This document shows positions 48,953 to 61,059 of a DNA stretch of 64,000 nt, in pieces. Made by a program: the position numbers and the translations under genes. Within the stretch, counting starts at the first letter, position 1; each line of letters begins with the position of its first letter. The DNA is from Gnetum montanum (taxonomy: Eukaryota; Streptophyta; Gnetopsida; Gnetales; Gnetaceae): contig MNCI01016599.1 of the NCBI GenBank assembly GCA_015680685.1, forward strand, positions 375,609-439,608, read 5' to 3'. The notes beneath the pieces were generated by a model. The model was not told where the DNA came from, made no database searches, and saw nothing but the letters and a program-made list of their open reading frames with translations.

Positions 48953-50224
48953 TGTAACAATCCATATTTTTAAACATCCTTGGCAAGCATAACTTTTGTA
49001 AAAAATGTTGTCTCTGTACTTGTCTATTTATATCTCTAGCTAGTTCGGTATATTTTATGCATTACATTAATGATGTTAATGATGATCCTTTGGATTTTTT
49101 CAAATTCTTGGTTAATGTTATGCAATCCTTAATATTTAATTATATATATATATATTATAAAATATTTCTTATCATCTAGTAGGTGTGCATTAATCCTATT
49201 GTTGAGTGTGACAAGATCTGATGAGATTTAATTGGGAGCATGGCATGGCTATAATTAATATTAATAATTTATTTTAAGTGTGCATGGTATAGCAATAGAT
49301 AGGTGATTGATGACTCACTATGTTCACATGTGTGTTTTAAATATTAATTATATTTATTTTTATTTTATTTCTTGGGAGGTTTTGGAACACATTTTAGTAT
49401 TGTAAGATTTTATTTATTTTCTCTTTGATGATTTTGGTATAAGAGGGAGTTTTGTGAGTGAGAGAGAAAGTTATGATAAAGATGAAAAAGAATTGTGGTA
49501 AGTTTTTGTAGTTTTATGAAAGTATGAGCAATTGGTGGTTTTCTTCTGTTTTATGATTTCTAGTCAATCTTAATTAAAACTCCCATGGTTCAATTTTTCC
49601 ACACATGTTGATGATTCAAAGAGGTGCTAGGAAATTAAAGCTAGGAAGTATTACAGAATTTCAGATTTGATTATGTGGATTACTTGAATCTTTTGGCTTG
49701 CTTTCTTCATTTAGATTAAGAGGCGAGTTATCTTGGCTTCTTTCCCATTTACATTTACAAGTTTTGTTTACATTCGTGGGATGGGTTTTGTTTATTATTT
49801 TTCTGTATGCCTTTCAAAATATTTGTGGATTGAGGAGATTTATTTTGCATGAATAGAAAACTATTTGGAAGAATTTTTGCATGCCTAATTCTCAACTAAT
49901 TATATTATTGTTTTTGCTGATTTTGAATTAGGTTTTCTAAAGATTTTTGTTAGCAAAATAGATAGCACATAGAAAAATGTTTGTATCTCTTACATGTGTT
50001 TGATTTAGGATTATTGCTATAGGTTTCTTGAATTCTCTTGAAATGTTATATAGTTTTAAAAAAGAATCATTCAAAAAGGCATAGTCTATTGTGAGTTATA
50101 TGTCATTCTTTCTAATGTATCCAAAATCATAGGAATTTCTATAGCACATTAAGAAAAATTTATCTTAATGTATTTCTATATGTTAGCTTTCATATCCCAT
50201 TAAAAGAAATTAAAAATATTGTGT

Positions 50225-50995
50225 TTTAAGGAAGTTATGAGTTTTTGTTCTACACTGTTCACAACTATACTATTTTTGATTCTACTTAATTAAAATCCCA
50301 TATCTCCTACATGGTATTAGATAATCCTCTAAAAATTTACATGCTAATGCTTTTCTCTTTTATCTTTCCAACAGTTCTAAATCACTAAAAAACTAATTTT
50401 TTATCATAGATTTATGATTTTCCTTTCTATGCTATTCATAATTTTATAGTTTTTGATTATGCCTAATTTAAATTCCATATCACCTACATGGCATTAGATA
50501 ATACTTTGAAGTTTTACATGCTGATACTTTTCTAGTTTATCTTTCCAACTATTTTGGAATCACTAGAAAATTATATTTCATCATAGAGTTACGATATTCT
50601 CTCTATGTTATCCATAATTTTACTATTTCTGATTATGCCTAATTAAATCCTTGTATCTTCTACATAGCATGATATAATCTTATGAAACTTTACTTGCTAA
50701 TAGGTTGCTCTTTTATCTTTTCAACCATTCTAGAATCACTGAAAAATAATGTTTCATCACAGAGTTATGAGTTTTCCTTCTATGATGTCCATAAATTTAC
50801 TTTATTTGATTATGCTTAATTAAAACCCCATATCTTCTACCTCGTATCATAAAATCCTCTAAAACTAAACTCGTTAATATTTTTTTCTTTTAACTTTGTA
50901 ACCATTTTAGAATCACTAAAATTTAATCTTCCATCATGGAGTTCTGAGTTTTTTTCTATCAGCTACATTTTCTATTTTTGATAAAGCTTGATTCC
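50225..50995 (+). repeat. Tandem repeat, about 177 bp x 4
   Basis: The phrase TAATTAAAATCCC and variants starts at 50287, 50464, 50640 and 50817, with a decayed fifth near 50990, giving periods of 177, 176 and 177. Each unit also contains CCATATCTCCTACATGG-like and CAACCATTTTAGAATCACT-like phrases. The array lies inside the F4 LTR. Confidence 0.85.
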
Positions 50996-51428
50996 CTAAG
51001 GCTAGATTCATGGTTCTATAACTTTTTATTTTTGATAAATGCCTTTATAAAATTATAACATAGATTAGGTATAGGTATTTATTTTTTTAGAGATCTATAA
51101 TCATTATAAAATTTATATGGATGGTAGAGATATAATAGTTTTATCTATGATCATACATATAAATGACAATGCAACTTTAGACTTGATTTTGGGTTTCATA
51201 AAGTCCTGATTCACCTTCATTGGAAAAGTGATTAATCCATGGTCTGAGTTTTAATTTATATATGTATGTTAGCTATTGGATCTTTTCATTATTGTGGCTG
51301 TATCAATCATATATAAGTTATGGATAAGGATTCCTTTACTTGAATTAGTCGACATATTAGGTTATTATTACGGATTTGCAAAATCTTTTTGGATGACGTT
51401 TTGGATCTTTATTTGATGAGATTGGTTG

Positions 51429-51590
51429 GATTTGATGAGGTTATGCTATGCATCAAATTGGTATCTTTGTAAGGATCCCTTGGTTTGTTGAATCTCTTTG
51501 ATGAGATAGGATTTGATGATATTATGCTATGCATCAGATTGGAATCCTTGTGAGGATCCATTGGTTTGTTGAATCTATTTGATGGAAAGA
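51429..51590 (+). repeat. Direct duplication, 81 bp x 2
   Basis: Two adjacent copies begin GATTTGATGA at 51429 and 51510. Both contain TTATGCTATGCATCA and GGTTTGTTGAATCT and differ by a few bases. Confidence 0.85.
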
Positions 51591-52493
51591 ATTCTATTAT
51601 TTTGATTATTGCCTTTACCATCAGTTTGGTTGCCATGGCTATATGTTTGTTAGTTATTTGGATGATGGAGCTAGTGCCAAGTTTGTGTGGCTGGTTGGAG
51701 ATGGGCTTCATGGAGATGGTTTTGATGATTGATCTGCATTGTAGAGTGCACTAGTGTGGCTCTCATTGTAGGCTCCATCTTGCAAAATAGGGTGATTCCA
51801 TGGCTCATTGATCCTTTTGTTTTTGGTTTGTACCTCTAGAACATTATAGGTGATGTCTTGGGTAATGTCTCTAACACCAATGTGTTTAGGAGATGTTGGA
51901 AGTGATGTCCTGGGTGATGCTTCATGTCTTGGGTGATTCCTGGGTGTTGGTTTAGCTTTTGACAAGCACACATGACAACATAATACACATTTTACACTAA
52001 GTGCGGTGCACGCTAGCCTTCCTATTTGTTGTGGTTGTTGGAGTAGGAAAATGTTGGTTTTGGCATTATATGTTGGATGGATGTTATGGCTATATGTTGT
52101 ATGTTTGTTGGATGTTTTAAATGGTTTTCATATATGCTTGTTAACCTAACATGTTTTGTAGGTTAGCCATGCTCCTCCTAATCCCTATGAGACCTCTCCA
52201 TTCAATGATTGGAGTAGCTACCAAGGTTTGTCACTTTCATACCAATAATCCATTTTATTTTTAGGTTGATTAGTTTGGAAAGGGGATGGAGCTTTTGGAG
52301 GATTTACTATGATGACATGAGTTGGTTGATATTATGTTTTAGTTTAGAGCTTTGAATATTATGCGTGAGCATTTTATGCATTGTATTAGACATTAATTTT
52401 CTTTTCATGTTTATGGATTTATGGATCATGTGGTTTAGTCTCATGAAATTATTTTATTTACATATATTATGGGATTTAGTTTTAAAATTTGTG

Positions 52494-52498
52494 CTATT
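52494..52498 (+). repeat. F3-b target-site duplication (CTATT)
   Basis: CTATT at 52494-52498 recurs at 58906-58910, flanking F3-b exactly. Confidence 0.9.
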
Positions 52499-53424
52499 TG
52501 ATGAGTGGCAAGGTACACCTACACTCAACCATACGAATACGAGCATTTTCACGCATGATCCGATTGAACTTCGCAGACGGACTAGTTGTGGCACCTAGAT
52601 AGTTATCCTTAGGTTATAGTTCGCTGTCTTCCCTCCTGAACTAGTATTATATTTGTCACGTATGGTTTAGTCCAGAGTGAGGTGTATGATGTGTTCCTAA
52701 TCTAATGCTACTCCTGAAGGCAGTGAAAAGTAATATTAACTAAGCTAAGCTAGGAGGAAAGGGTAAGAGAATCTAATCTAGCCTAAGTGTGATGAACAGC
52801 CGATTCCTTGATTATCCATACACATCTTAGACTTTGTGCACGACTATCACTGGGGTTACTAAGCAAAAATCCTAGGTACACCACTAGGATACCAAGTAGT
52901 CACACTTAAATGCTCATAATCAAGTCGTACTCATTCCGTGTTACTAGGAGATAAGGGTGAGAGAGAAAGCAGTAAATAACAATTACATAATAATTAAATA
53001 AAAAAAGTGAATGTTGCAATGATGAAGTAATCTCGATATTTATTGCCGGTCATGTGCATGTCCAAGTACGTCATACTCGAATAAAGAATGTCGTACAATT
53101 ACATTCACCACACTGCAGGTAGACATGAAAAAAGTATCTATCTCTGGAGGGATCAAAATGCCAGAGCTTCGCTACTTCTACTCTAGGATGTGAAATGAGG
53201 GAGAGTCACCTGTTATTTATAGAACTGGCAGCAAAAAGGATGTGATATCACGTACGATACATCGCGTACGCGATATCGCGACGAACGCTATATTGCGTAC
53301 GTGATATCGCAGCCCATGCAATATCACGGCTGTGATATCCCGGCTGTGATATCATAGCCACTGTGATATCATGGTTGTGATATCACTGTAGTGACATCAT
53401 AGCCAGAAAATTCATGACTCATCA
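52499..53424 (-). repeat. F3-b 3' LTR
   Basis: This is a 926-bp LTR. On the minus strand it starts TGATGAGTCATG and ends CCACTCATCA. The U3 (about 53225-53410) is dense in GATATC-centred palindromes. The TATA box is at about 53214-53221 (minus). Confidence 0.88.
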
Positions 53425-53437
53425 TACCCCCACGACT
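53425..53437 (-). promoter_or_regulatory. F3-b polypurine tract
   Basis: On the minus strand this reads AGTCGTGGGGGTA and abuts the 3' LTR. It is identical to the F1 tract. Confidence 0.85.
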
Positions 53438-53599
53438 AAATGAAAACTCGTCCTCGAGTTACAGAGAGAACAAGCTCCATTGATTACACAGTGGATAGGT
53501 ATGAGATTATTGACCGACTAGAATGGAATCATGTCGTAGTGTGGAGTGAAAATAAAATTGAGACACAACACAAAAGAAAATCCAATGATTATAAAATTG

Positions 53600-54203
53600 G
53601 TGGAACTCATGTAGTTCCTGGTGGCGATGGCTCCTCCATGGGTGTCTTTCCCTTTTCTTGAGCTCCAGGTCTTAGAATTTGATAGCATCAAAGTATGGCC
53701 TGGAGTTTCTCCTCTTGTAAGGCCTTGAGTGCCTTGGCATGTGTGTAAGTTTGTGCTTGTGTCATAGAGGCATCCAAGTTAGCCTTCTCTTTTTCTTCCG
53801 CCACCCTTTTATTCTTTGTCAACAGTTTATTAAGTTTCTTGGTTCTGAAAGTGTCCAGCTAGTTCTGAGAAACCTTTGGCCCTATATTCAGAAGGTTTAA
53901 TACTTTCGAAATGGCTTGAACAGAGAAATAAATAGTCACACCACAAATGTTAACCATGGTACCTTCTTCTTTATTATGCCAAAATTGGTACGTTTCCCCT
54001 AAGTACCAGGCACCACTTTTAGAGAGTGTATCTCCTACTTCTGCCTGCCCGAACCGTATGGTAGGAGGATCTTCTTGATGAATGCTAAATGATTGTTCCT
54101 CCTATTCTACATGTTGTCCAGTAGGATCTTTTCTTCCACCTCTTTGAGATTGTTTGATCACACTTTGAGCAGGACCTTCCTGTTTTCTGTGTTTCGGGGC
54201 CAT
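53600..54203 (-). pseudogene. F3-b second ORF (internally deleted)
   Basis: It starts at ATG 54203 (minus). The N-terminal Lys/Gln/Gly-rich part, then the globular-domain phrase SGAWYLGETYQFWHN and NICGVTIYFSVQAIS, then the text jumps to a coiled-coil segment corresponding to about 16010 onward in F3-a. The branch site upstream is a perfect TACTAAC (54226-54232), but the acceptor AG has become AA. Stops are present. Confidence 0.6.
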
Positions 54204-55915
54204 TTGCAATCACACGGGACCAATCGTTAGTAAGGTTGTTACCAAAGTTAGGTTATACCTTACTGCTTGCCTTAATAGATTTACTTTATTTCTGTGTGAT
54301 GTTAATTATTTGAAGAACATGTACCCAAAAGATTATAGTGTTGAGTCCTCTTTGCTTAGGTGGTTTCCAAATTTAATTTTCTGGTATAGCTAAGGGGATG
54401 AAAATTTTTTTTGACACATTTTATTCTTAATTTTAGAACTAATTACCCTTAAAGATGTTCTTCAGGTGATGATGAATTTATGCACTATTTGGCATGCGCC
54501 CCTCCCCCACGGCTAAGCTAAACACTCCAAGGTCAAGTAGGTTCAGACGAAATGAAAATTGGAGTACCAGGGAGCGAGATATAGGTATAAAAGAAAGGGT
54601 CTCACAATCGCAAGTCATAGAGAAAAAATGTGAAAACTCCCTAGCATGAATAGTGGAAAATGATGGTAAGTGTTGCAGGGAGGTCACATATATATATTTT
54701 CATCCAAGTTAGGGAACTTAGAGAATGTACCAGATTTTTAATATTTTTTTTTGAAATTAAACAATGTAAACTAAGGATATCTGGACGATTGTTAAAGGGT
54801 TCCAGGGTAATTCAACTAGTTTTGAAGGCACAAAAACTATGAAGGTGTGGAATTTATTAATAAGGACCTCGGATGGTAGAGAAAAAGGCTATGTGATGGT
54901 AATAAGGGAAAGAAAATTGTTGGAGATATGCTAAGGGTAAGAAATGGTGTGTGTGAGCTGTGTCATAAGTGAAGATTACAAAAGATTGCACAAGTGGGTC
55001 CTCCATAAAGTAGGTTCCAACCTATAATGCCCTTGTGTAACCACACTTAAAGTGTCCATGGGCACTAGAAGGGATAAATGTAATCCACACTAACTCCACA
55101 AAACACACACATGTAAATATCATCGAAATCAGATGAAAATTCTATGCTATACAAGACACAAGCTACAATTACACGAACATTGAGATGAGACGAAGTATAG
55201 AAGGGAGCATAGAGGTCGGGACATAAGGTAACTGACCCAGGGCACAGTGAATCCAACGTGAAAAGTATGATTAACATGTCATTAACCCATCATTCTAAGA
55301 TCAGGACCAAGTCCATCTTTCGAATCAATGACATCGCATTATTTCATCCCATGATGAACAACTATGAGAGTACCATAACAACAAGGTGTACGATCACTTG
55401 GCGTTTTGTCCAAGGGAGGAGTGATTTTTGTTTTGTGGTACTTTTCTATTTTTTTTCTTTTTAAATACTGAATCTAGAGAATTTTCCAACCTTCAGGCAT
55501 GGGTGCATGTCTTTCCAGTGGAACCCCCTAGAACAGCATTTGATTTTTGAGTGCCCTTTTGATTACTCTTACTCCCATTTTTCATTAGATCTACAAGGAT
55601 CTTAGTACAACCACGTTGCATGATAACTCCCATAGACGTTACCAAAGAGAATTTGCAAGTTCCCTTGATGTCACACCCTAATCATTCCCTCTTGGTCCAT
55701 CCTTCTTCATTCTGGGTACAATGAACACAAAATTAATTTTAAGTTTTAAGAATGTCAAGAATATCACTGTACCCTCGAACAGAACCTCTTTATTTGTAGA
55801 ATGGATGAGTGGGTGTAATGGGCTCACTGTCAAAATAATTGCTCACTCATGACTTAATAACATAGAACACACCTCAACCAACGATCCACATGAGTGTTTT
55901 ATTCATAGANATGAT
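54204..55915 (-). other. F3-b inter-ORF spacer
   Basis: It holds a purine-tract-like motif (54501-54514), a region matching the F3-a leader (about 54520-54680), a TATATATA run (about 54688-54696) in place of the F3-a internal TATA box, and about 900 bases not seen in F3-a. The single N at 55910 coincides with the position of the T-rich tract of F3-a. Confidence 0.55.
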
Positions 55916-57890
55916 CTAGAATGGGGGATATCCCCCATAACTAAACGGTTGAGGATGGCAAGGATTAATAAATGAAATATAAGGATCCTTGCATGTTGGA
56001 AGTATTGGGACTGGTCTATACTGATCCCCTCGGGGTTCACACAATTGATTATAGTAAGCATAGTGGGGCACTTTATACGATGTAGTTCCCAGATAATGAG
56101 TTGACCCACTATGGTGACCATTAAATCGTATGCAAGGATTAGGATGATGCCTCCCATGGTTGTGTTCATTGGGCTGTATGGTTGCTGGAGTGTTAGATGG
56201 TGGCCTTGATGAAGTTACATGAGGTGTTGGGTTTGAAGGTAAGGATGCACAACAGGGTTGGACTTGTGCTGTGTTGGAGGATGCAGTGGCCTCGAAATTG
56301 TGTTGTCCCTTCTTACGGTTGTGTTTAAAGAAAGGACGCTTTGGATGTTGAGGAGGTTTCTCATTGCTATTGGTAGTAGTAGCACAAGTGTTGTTCGTGG
56401 GTTGTTGTTGTGGCACAAACACCTTAGGAAAAGTTGGTGGCATTGTGGAAGGAGGAAAAGGATGAGAATGTTGAAAGTTAGGAGGAATATAAGGTGCATA
56501 AGGTGGCGGTTGTGTTGGAGGTATGGGCTGATAGCATTGTGGAGAATGGTATTGTGGTGAGATAGAGTATGTTGGCCCAAATGGAGATATAGGATGTTGA
56601 ACATGATAAGCATTTGGATTTGGAAAATATGAAGGGTTCCTCCAATCTAAGGGTGGTCTCCCCCACGATTGGGATTGTTGACACTGTGATCGAACACAGT
56701 ATCTCTGTACAAACTTTGGATGTAACGTGTTTCCTCAATGCTCATGTAGATGTAACAATATTGGGCATTGGCCCTTGGGGTGATCGTACAGGCATATGTT
56801 GCATTCATATGTATGATTGGCACTTGAGCACTTATTTCCTTTATTTTTTTCTCTAAATGTCTATTATTTTGTCTTGCTTCTTGGGTTGTCAAAACTCTAT
56901 CTCCAATGTTGTTAATATATTCTCCACACTTTTGATTCATCCATTCCAACATCTTATTAATCTTTGCCTCAGCTTCTTCTAACAATTTTTGTATTGGCAA
57001 AGATGACGTTTCCACCTTGAGATTTGTTAATTTCTCCTTTGTATGATCATGGACCTTTGTAAGCTGTGATTTTGGTCCCGTTTATGTTTTTCAACACTCT
57101 CCCATCTAGCTAATTCTCCTTCTTCTTTTGCTACCCGCTTAACAAGCTCTTGGATTTGATGGGTTCATAGGACATATAGTTGACCTTGGGCATATATTCC
57201 TAAGGTCTCCCTTGTTTCATTATGTAGCCCATCAATGATATGGTACATTAGCCTTTCCTCGGAAAACCCATGGCCTGGACAGTTGTTTAACAATGCATAA
57301 TATCTTTCTAAGGCCATGTCCAAGGGTTCATGTTTTGCTTGTTTCCTTTCTTGGATTTTTTTCCTCAAGGCTAACACTCTTGCGTAGGTTTGAAATTTTT
57401 TGTTAAATACTTCTACCATTGTTGACCAACATCGTATTGAATTTGGTTTTAATGATCAATACCATACTTTTGCTTGGTCAACAAGTGTCATAGGAAAGAG
57501 CTTAAGTTTTTGCCAGCCATTATCAATATTATTCCATGTGTAGGCATCGTAGAAGGCTTGTAAATGTTGATGCGGATCTAAGTCATAGCGTCCTGAAAAA
57601 GTAGGGAAGTTGTTTAAATCGAGCCTGGGTAGACGACTCTCTTTACGATGCCTACGTGAGATTCAAACAGCCTCTTGTATTTGCGTTAAGCTTGTAGTGG
57701 CCAGTGGGGGTTCATCGTCATCGGGTAAGTTAGGCTTTCATGCATTGGAATGACGTTGCTTTCGTTAATGTTTATAAGAAACACCCACTTCAAGTTGTGT
57801 ACTCCAATCTTCATCGTTATCTAGTTGGTTGGTTCTCCAATGAACTTCCTCACTAAGTGTGGCATTATTATCGTCTTGTAGGAGAGGCAT
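55916..57890 (-). pseudogene. gag: F3-b Gag (broken)
   Basis: The minus-strand frame starts at ATG 57890 and ends at the stop 55916, closely matching F3-a Gag in length (1975 against 1968 bases) and phrases (MPLLQDDN..., LDMALERYYALLNNCPGHG, final SYGGYPPF). Unlike F3-a it has frame changes between 57165 and 56443 as well as stops. In the knuckle the second Cys of the pattern is damaged (CTITPRANAQYC), so RNA binding would be lost. Confidence 0.8.
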
Positions 57891-58004
57891 TGTTGTGTGT
57901 GAATTTATGTGTGATAGTTTACAATTATTTTTTGCTAAAAGATGTATCATTAATTTCTATACAGCAACCTTGTATGATATAACTAATCTAGATAACTAGC
58001 ATCG

Positions 58005-58022
58005 TCCCCGGCAACGACGTCT
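58005..58022 (-). promoter_or_regulatory. F3-b primer binding site (tRNA-Asp)
   Basis: It matches the tRNA-Asp complement at 15 of 18 positions, one base from the 5' LTR end. Confidence 0.8.
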
Positions 58023-58023
58023 T

Positions 58024-58905
58024 TGATGAGTGGTGAGGTACCCCTACACTCAACCATACGAATACGAGCATTTTCACGCGTGATCCGGTCGAACTCCATA
58101 GACGAACTAGTTGTGGCACCTAGATAGTTATCCTTAGGTCATAGTTTGCTATCTTTCCACTTGGACTAATATTTTTCACGTATGGTTTAGTCCAGAGTGA
58201 GGTGTATGATGTGTTCCTAATCTAATGCTACTCTTGAAGGCAGTGAAAAGTAATATTAACTAAGCTAAGCTAGGAGGAAAGGGTAAGAGAATCTAATCTA
58301 GCCTAAGTGCAATGAGCAGCTGATTCCTTGATTATCTGTACACATCTTGGACTTCGTGCACGACTACCATTGGGGTTACCAAGCACAGATCCTAGGTACG
58401 CCACTGGGATACCAAGTAGTCACACTTAAATGCTCGTAATCAAGTCGTACTCATTCCACGATACTAGGAGATAAGGGTGAGAGAGAAAGCAGTAAATAAC
58501 AAATAAATAAAGAAAGTGAATGCTACAATGATGAAGTAATCTCAATCTTTATTGCCGGTCATGTGCATGTCCAAGTACGTCACACTCGAATAAAGAATGT
58601 TGTACAATTACATTCACCACACTACATGCAGACACGGAAAAATAATCTATCTCTGGAGGGATCAAAATGCCAGAGCTTCACTACTTCTACTCTAGGATGT
58701 GAAATGAGGAAGAGTCGCCTCTTATTTATAGAACTGGCAACCGGAAGGACACGATATTGCGTATGAAACATCGCATACAAGATATCGCGACGGACGTGAT
58801 ATCGCAGCCCATGCGATATCATGGCTGGGATATCATAGCTACTAGGATATCACAGTTGTGATATCACAATAGTGATATCATAGCCAACAAATTCATGACT
58901 CATCA
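58024..58905 (-). repeat. F3-b 5' LTR
   Basis: An 882-bp LTR, the pair of 52499-53424. The TATA box is at 58723-58730 (minus). U3 palindromes lie at about 58745-58880. Confidence 0.88.
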
Positions 58906-58910
58906 CTATT

Positions 58911-59146
58911 CTATTTCTTTTCCAAGAGTTTGTATATTTATGTAATTGTATATTCAAGGATATCTTTCTTTCGCTAGTAGCTTTCTTTTCTATTCTCTTT
59001 GGAGTCATGACCTCATGCTAGGTTTCTTTCTTCATTTCATTGCATAGTACACTCATTTGTGTCTCTTGCCATGACTAATTATTTTGTTAGGGTTTTTTCT
59101 CAACGTAATGCTCTCTAATCTATGGCATAAGGAAGAGGGTGTTACA
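58911..59146 (+). repeat. F4 5' LTR, second part
   Basis: It resumes after the CTATT duplication and ends GGGTGTTACA, the complement of the LTR start. A tRNA-Met primer site follows three bases later. Confidence 0.7.
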
Positions 59147-59149
59147 AGC

Positions 59150-59166
59150 TGGTATCGAAGCATAGG
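59150..59166 (+). promoter_or_regulatory. F4 primer binding site (tRNA-Met type)
   Basis: TGGTATCGAAGCATAGG resembles TGGTATCAGAGC, the initiator tRNA-Met complement used by chromoviruses, with two changes. Confidence 0.7.
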
Positions 59167-59399
59167 TTTTTGCTGATTTTTCCTTGAAGAAGGAGATTAG
59201 CCAGGTAGATATCAACTATTATCTATTTTAGTTCATTTGTTAACCAATTGAGATCAACTCTAGTTTGCTATCAAAATTGATTACCTTCGCTGGTAGTTAG
59301 ATGTTTAGGTTTGGTGGGTTAGTTCCTTGAATAAGAGGTTGATGTTTGCTTTGTTGGTGGTTGTGTGCTAATGATGGACCATCTTTGTAGATACATACC

Positions 59400-61020
59400 C
59401 TTGGCAACTTAGAATGCCATGTGAATCAATGAACACCACATCATGAATCTCATGGACTATGACCTTATCTTGGGTATGGATTGGTTATCATAAGACACTT
59501 TCCTTCATGATAGATGATGGAGTTGAAATAAGAGTACATACTAGAGCATGCAAGGATATGTTGGATCTTGTTTCTTTAAAATATTTTTGTTAATTATTAA
59601 GGAAAGGCCATTTTTGCATTGCTATTTTTATGAATAATTTTTCTTTGTTGTAAGAGCTTTAACAAGTGCCTACTATTTCTGAGTTTTCTGATTTCTTTCA
59701 TTCTGAGTTACCTAGTTTACCTCTAAGGCATGATGTTGAGTTTGAGATTGTTATGAAACCAGGTGTAGAATCTATCTCCAAGGTTCCACATAGGATATCT
59801 CTTGTTGGATTAGAAAAACTATGTCTCCCACTATGTGTAGATTCAACTTTAGGAGGTACTTGATAAAGGTTAATCCCTCCCACTATGTCTCCTTGGGGTG
59901 CTCCTATCCTCTTTTTTAAAAAGAAGGATGGTAGTATGAGGCTATGCATTTTTTACTGACAATTGATCTAGGCGAAGGTGAAAACAAGTATCACTTGCCA
60001 TACATTGATGATTTTTTTGACTAGTTAAGGGAAGCTTGAGTGTCTTCTATGGTTGATTTACATTCAAGGTACTACCAAGTTTGCATCAAGGAGAAGGATG
60101 TTTCTAAGATAGCGTTTAGAATGTAGTCTAGACATTATGAGTTCCTGTAGTGTTCTTACATCTTATGAATAGAGTCATGAGGTCCTATCTAGATTAATTT
60201 GTTTTTGTGTTTATCGATGACATTTTGATGTATTCTTCATCTGAGGAGTTACATGAGCTGCTTCTAAGGATTTTCTTGTAGGAACTTAGAGAAAATTAGT
60301 TCCTTACTCACCCCTCGAACTATTTTTTTGGTGCAGAGAAATTCAATTCTTAGGGTATGATATTTTAGAAGCTGGTATAGTAGTGGATCCTACTAAAATA
60401 TTAGTTATTCAAGATTGGCCTGTGCCCAAGGATGTTAGTAAGGTTTGTAGATTTCTTAGGTTAGTAGGTTATTATAGGAGGTTTGTTAAAAACTTCTTCC
60501 ACATTGCTTCACCCCTCACAAAGTTGTTGCAAAAAGATGTGAATTTTTTGTGGAGCCCGCATTGTCAAGATGCCTTTGAAAAACTTAAGGATAGATTTAT
60601 CTTGAATTCTATTTTGGTTTCACCTACCTTAGGTAAGTCATTTGATGTATGTACTAATGCATTAGGAGGAGAAAGTTATGGGTGTGTCCTCATGTAAGAG
60701 GGCAAAGTGGTAGCTTATGCCTCACTACAGCTTAAGCCCCATGAGATGTGCTATCGCACTCATGACTTGGAATTGGGAACAATTCAATGCCAGTAATTTT
60801 TTGGGGAGGAATTGATCATTTGGGTAGATCATAAGGGGTTGCAATATCTGATGAGCTAGCCTCAATTGAACCTACATTAGAAGAGGTGGATTGAATTCTT
60901 GGCTGGCTTTGATTTTCCCATCTAGCATCGAATAGGAAAAAGCAATCTGGTTGTAGATGCCTTAAGTTTTATGGCTAGCAAGGCAAATAACTTGATGATA
61001 TAATTTGATTTGATAGGTGA
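59400..61020 (+). pseudogene. pol: F4 protease end, reverse transcriptase and RNase H (broken)
   Basis: YDLILGMDWLS (about 59458) is the protease C-terminus. FHSELPSLPLRHDVEFEI (about 59698) is the RT lead-in typical of chromoviruses. The catalytic FIDD box is present at 60210-60221, and the thumb/connection phrase LVGYYRRFVKNF lies near 60460. RNase H follows (about 60640-60960). Many stops and frame changes occur. Gag and most of the protease are missing, since only about 240 bases separate the primer site from the protease end. Confidence 0.75.
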
Positions 61021-61059
61021 TATTCATGAGGTGCAAGAACATGATTCTTAGTCTAAGGA

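Larger units (their letters stand above)
48953..52498 (+). repeat. F4 5' LTR, first part
   Basis: Its first 330 bases match the F4 3' LTR at 62333-62689. The remainder has no partner in the window because the 3' LTR is interrupted. Its extent is inferred from the matching LTR end at 59146 and from the clean CTATT duplication around F3-b. It contains the 177-bp tandem repeats and an 81-bp duplication. Confidence 0.7.
52499..58905 (-). mobile_element. F3-b: second pol-less F3 element
   Basis: This is a 6.4-kb element on the minus strand with both LTRs, a tRNA-Asp primer site (58005-58022), gag (57890 down to 55916), a spacer, a shortened second ORF (54203 down to about 53640) and a polypurine tract (53425-53437). 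It lacks pol, as F3-a does. Compared with F3-a the second ORF has lost about 1.2 kb, jumping from the globular domain to the coiled coil. It sits inside the F4 5' LTR and is therefore younger than F4. Confidence 0.88.
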
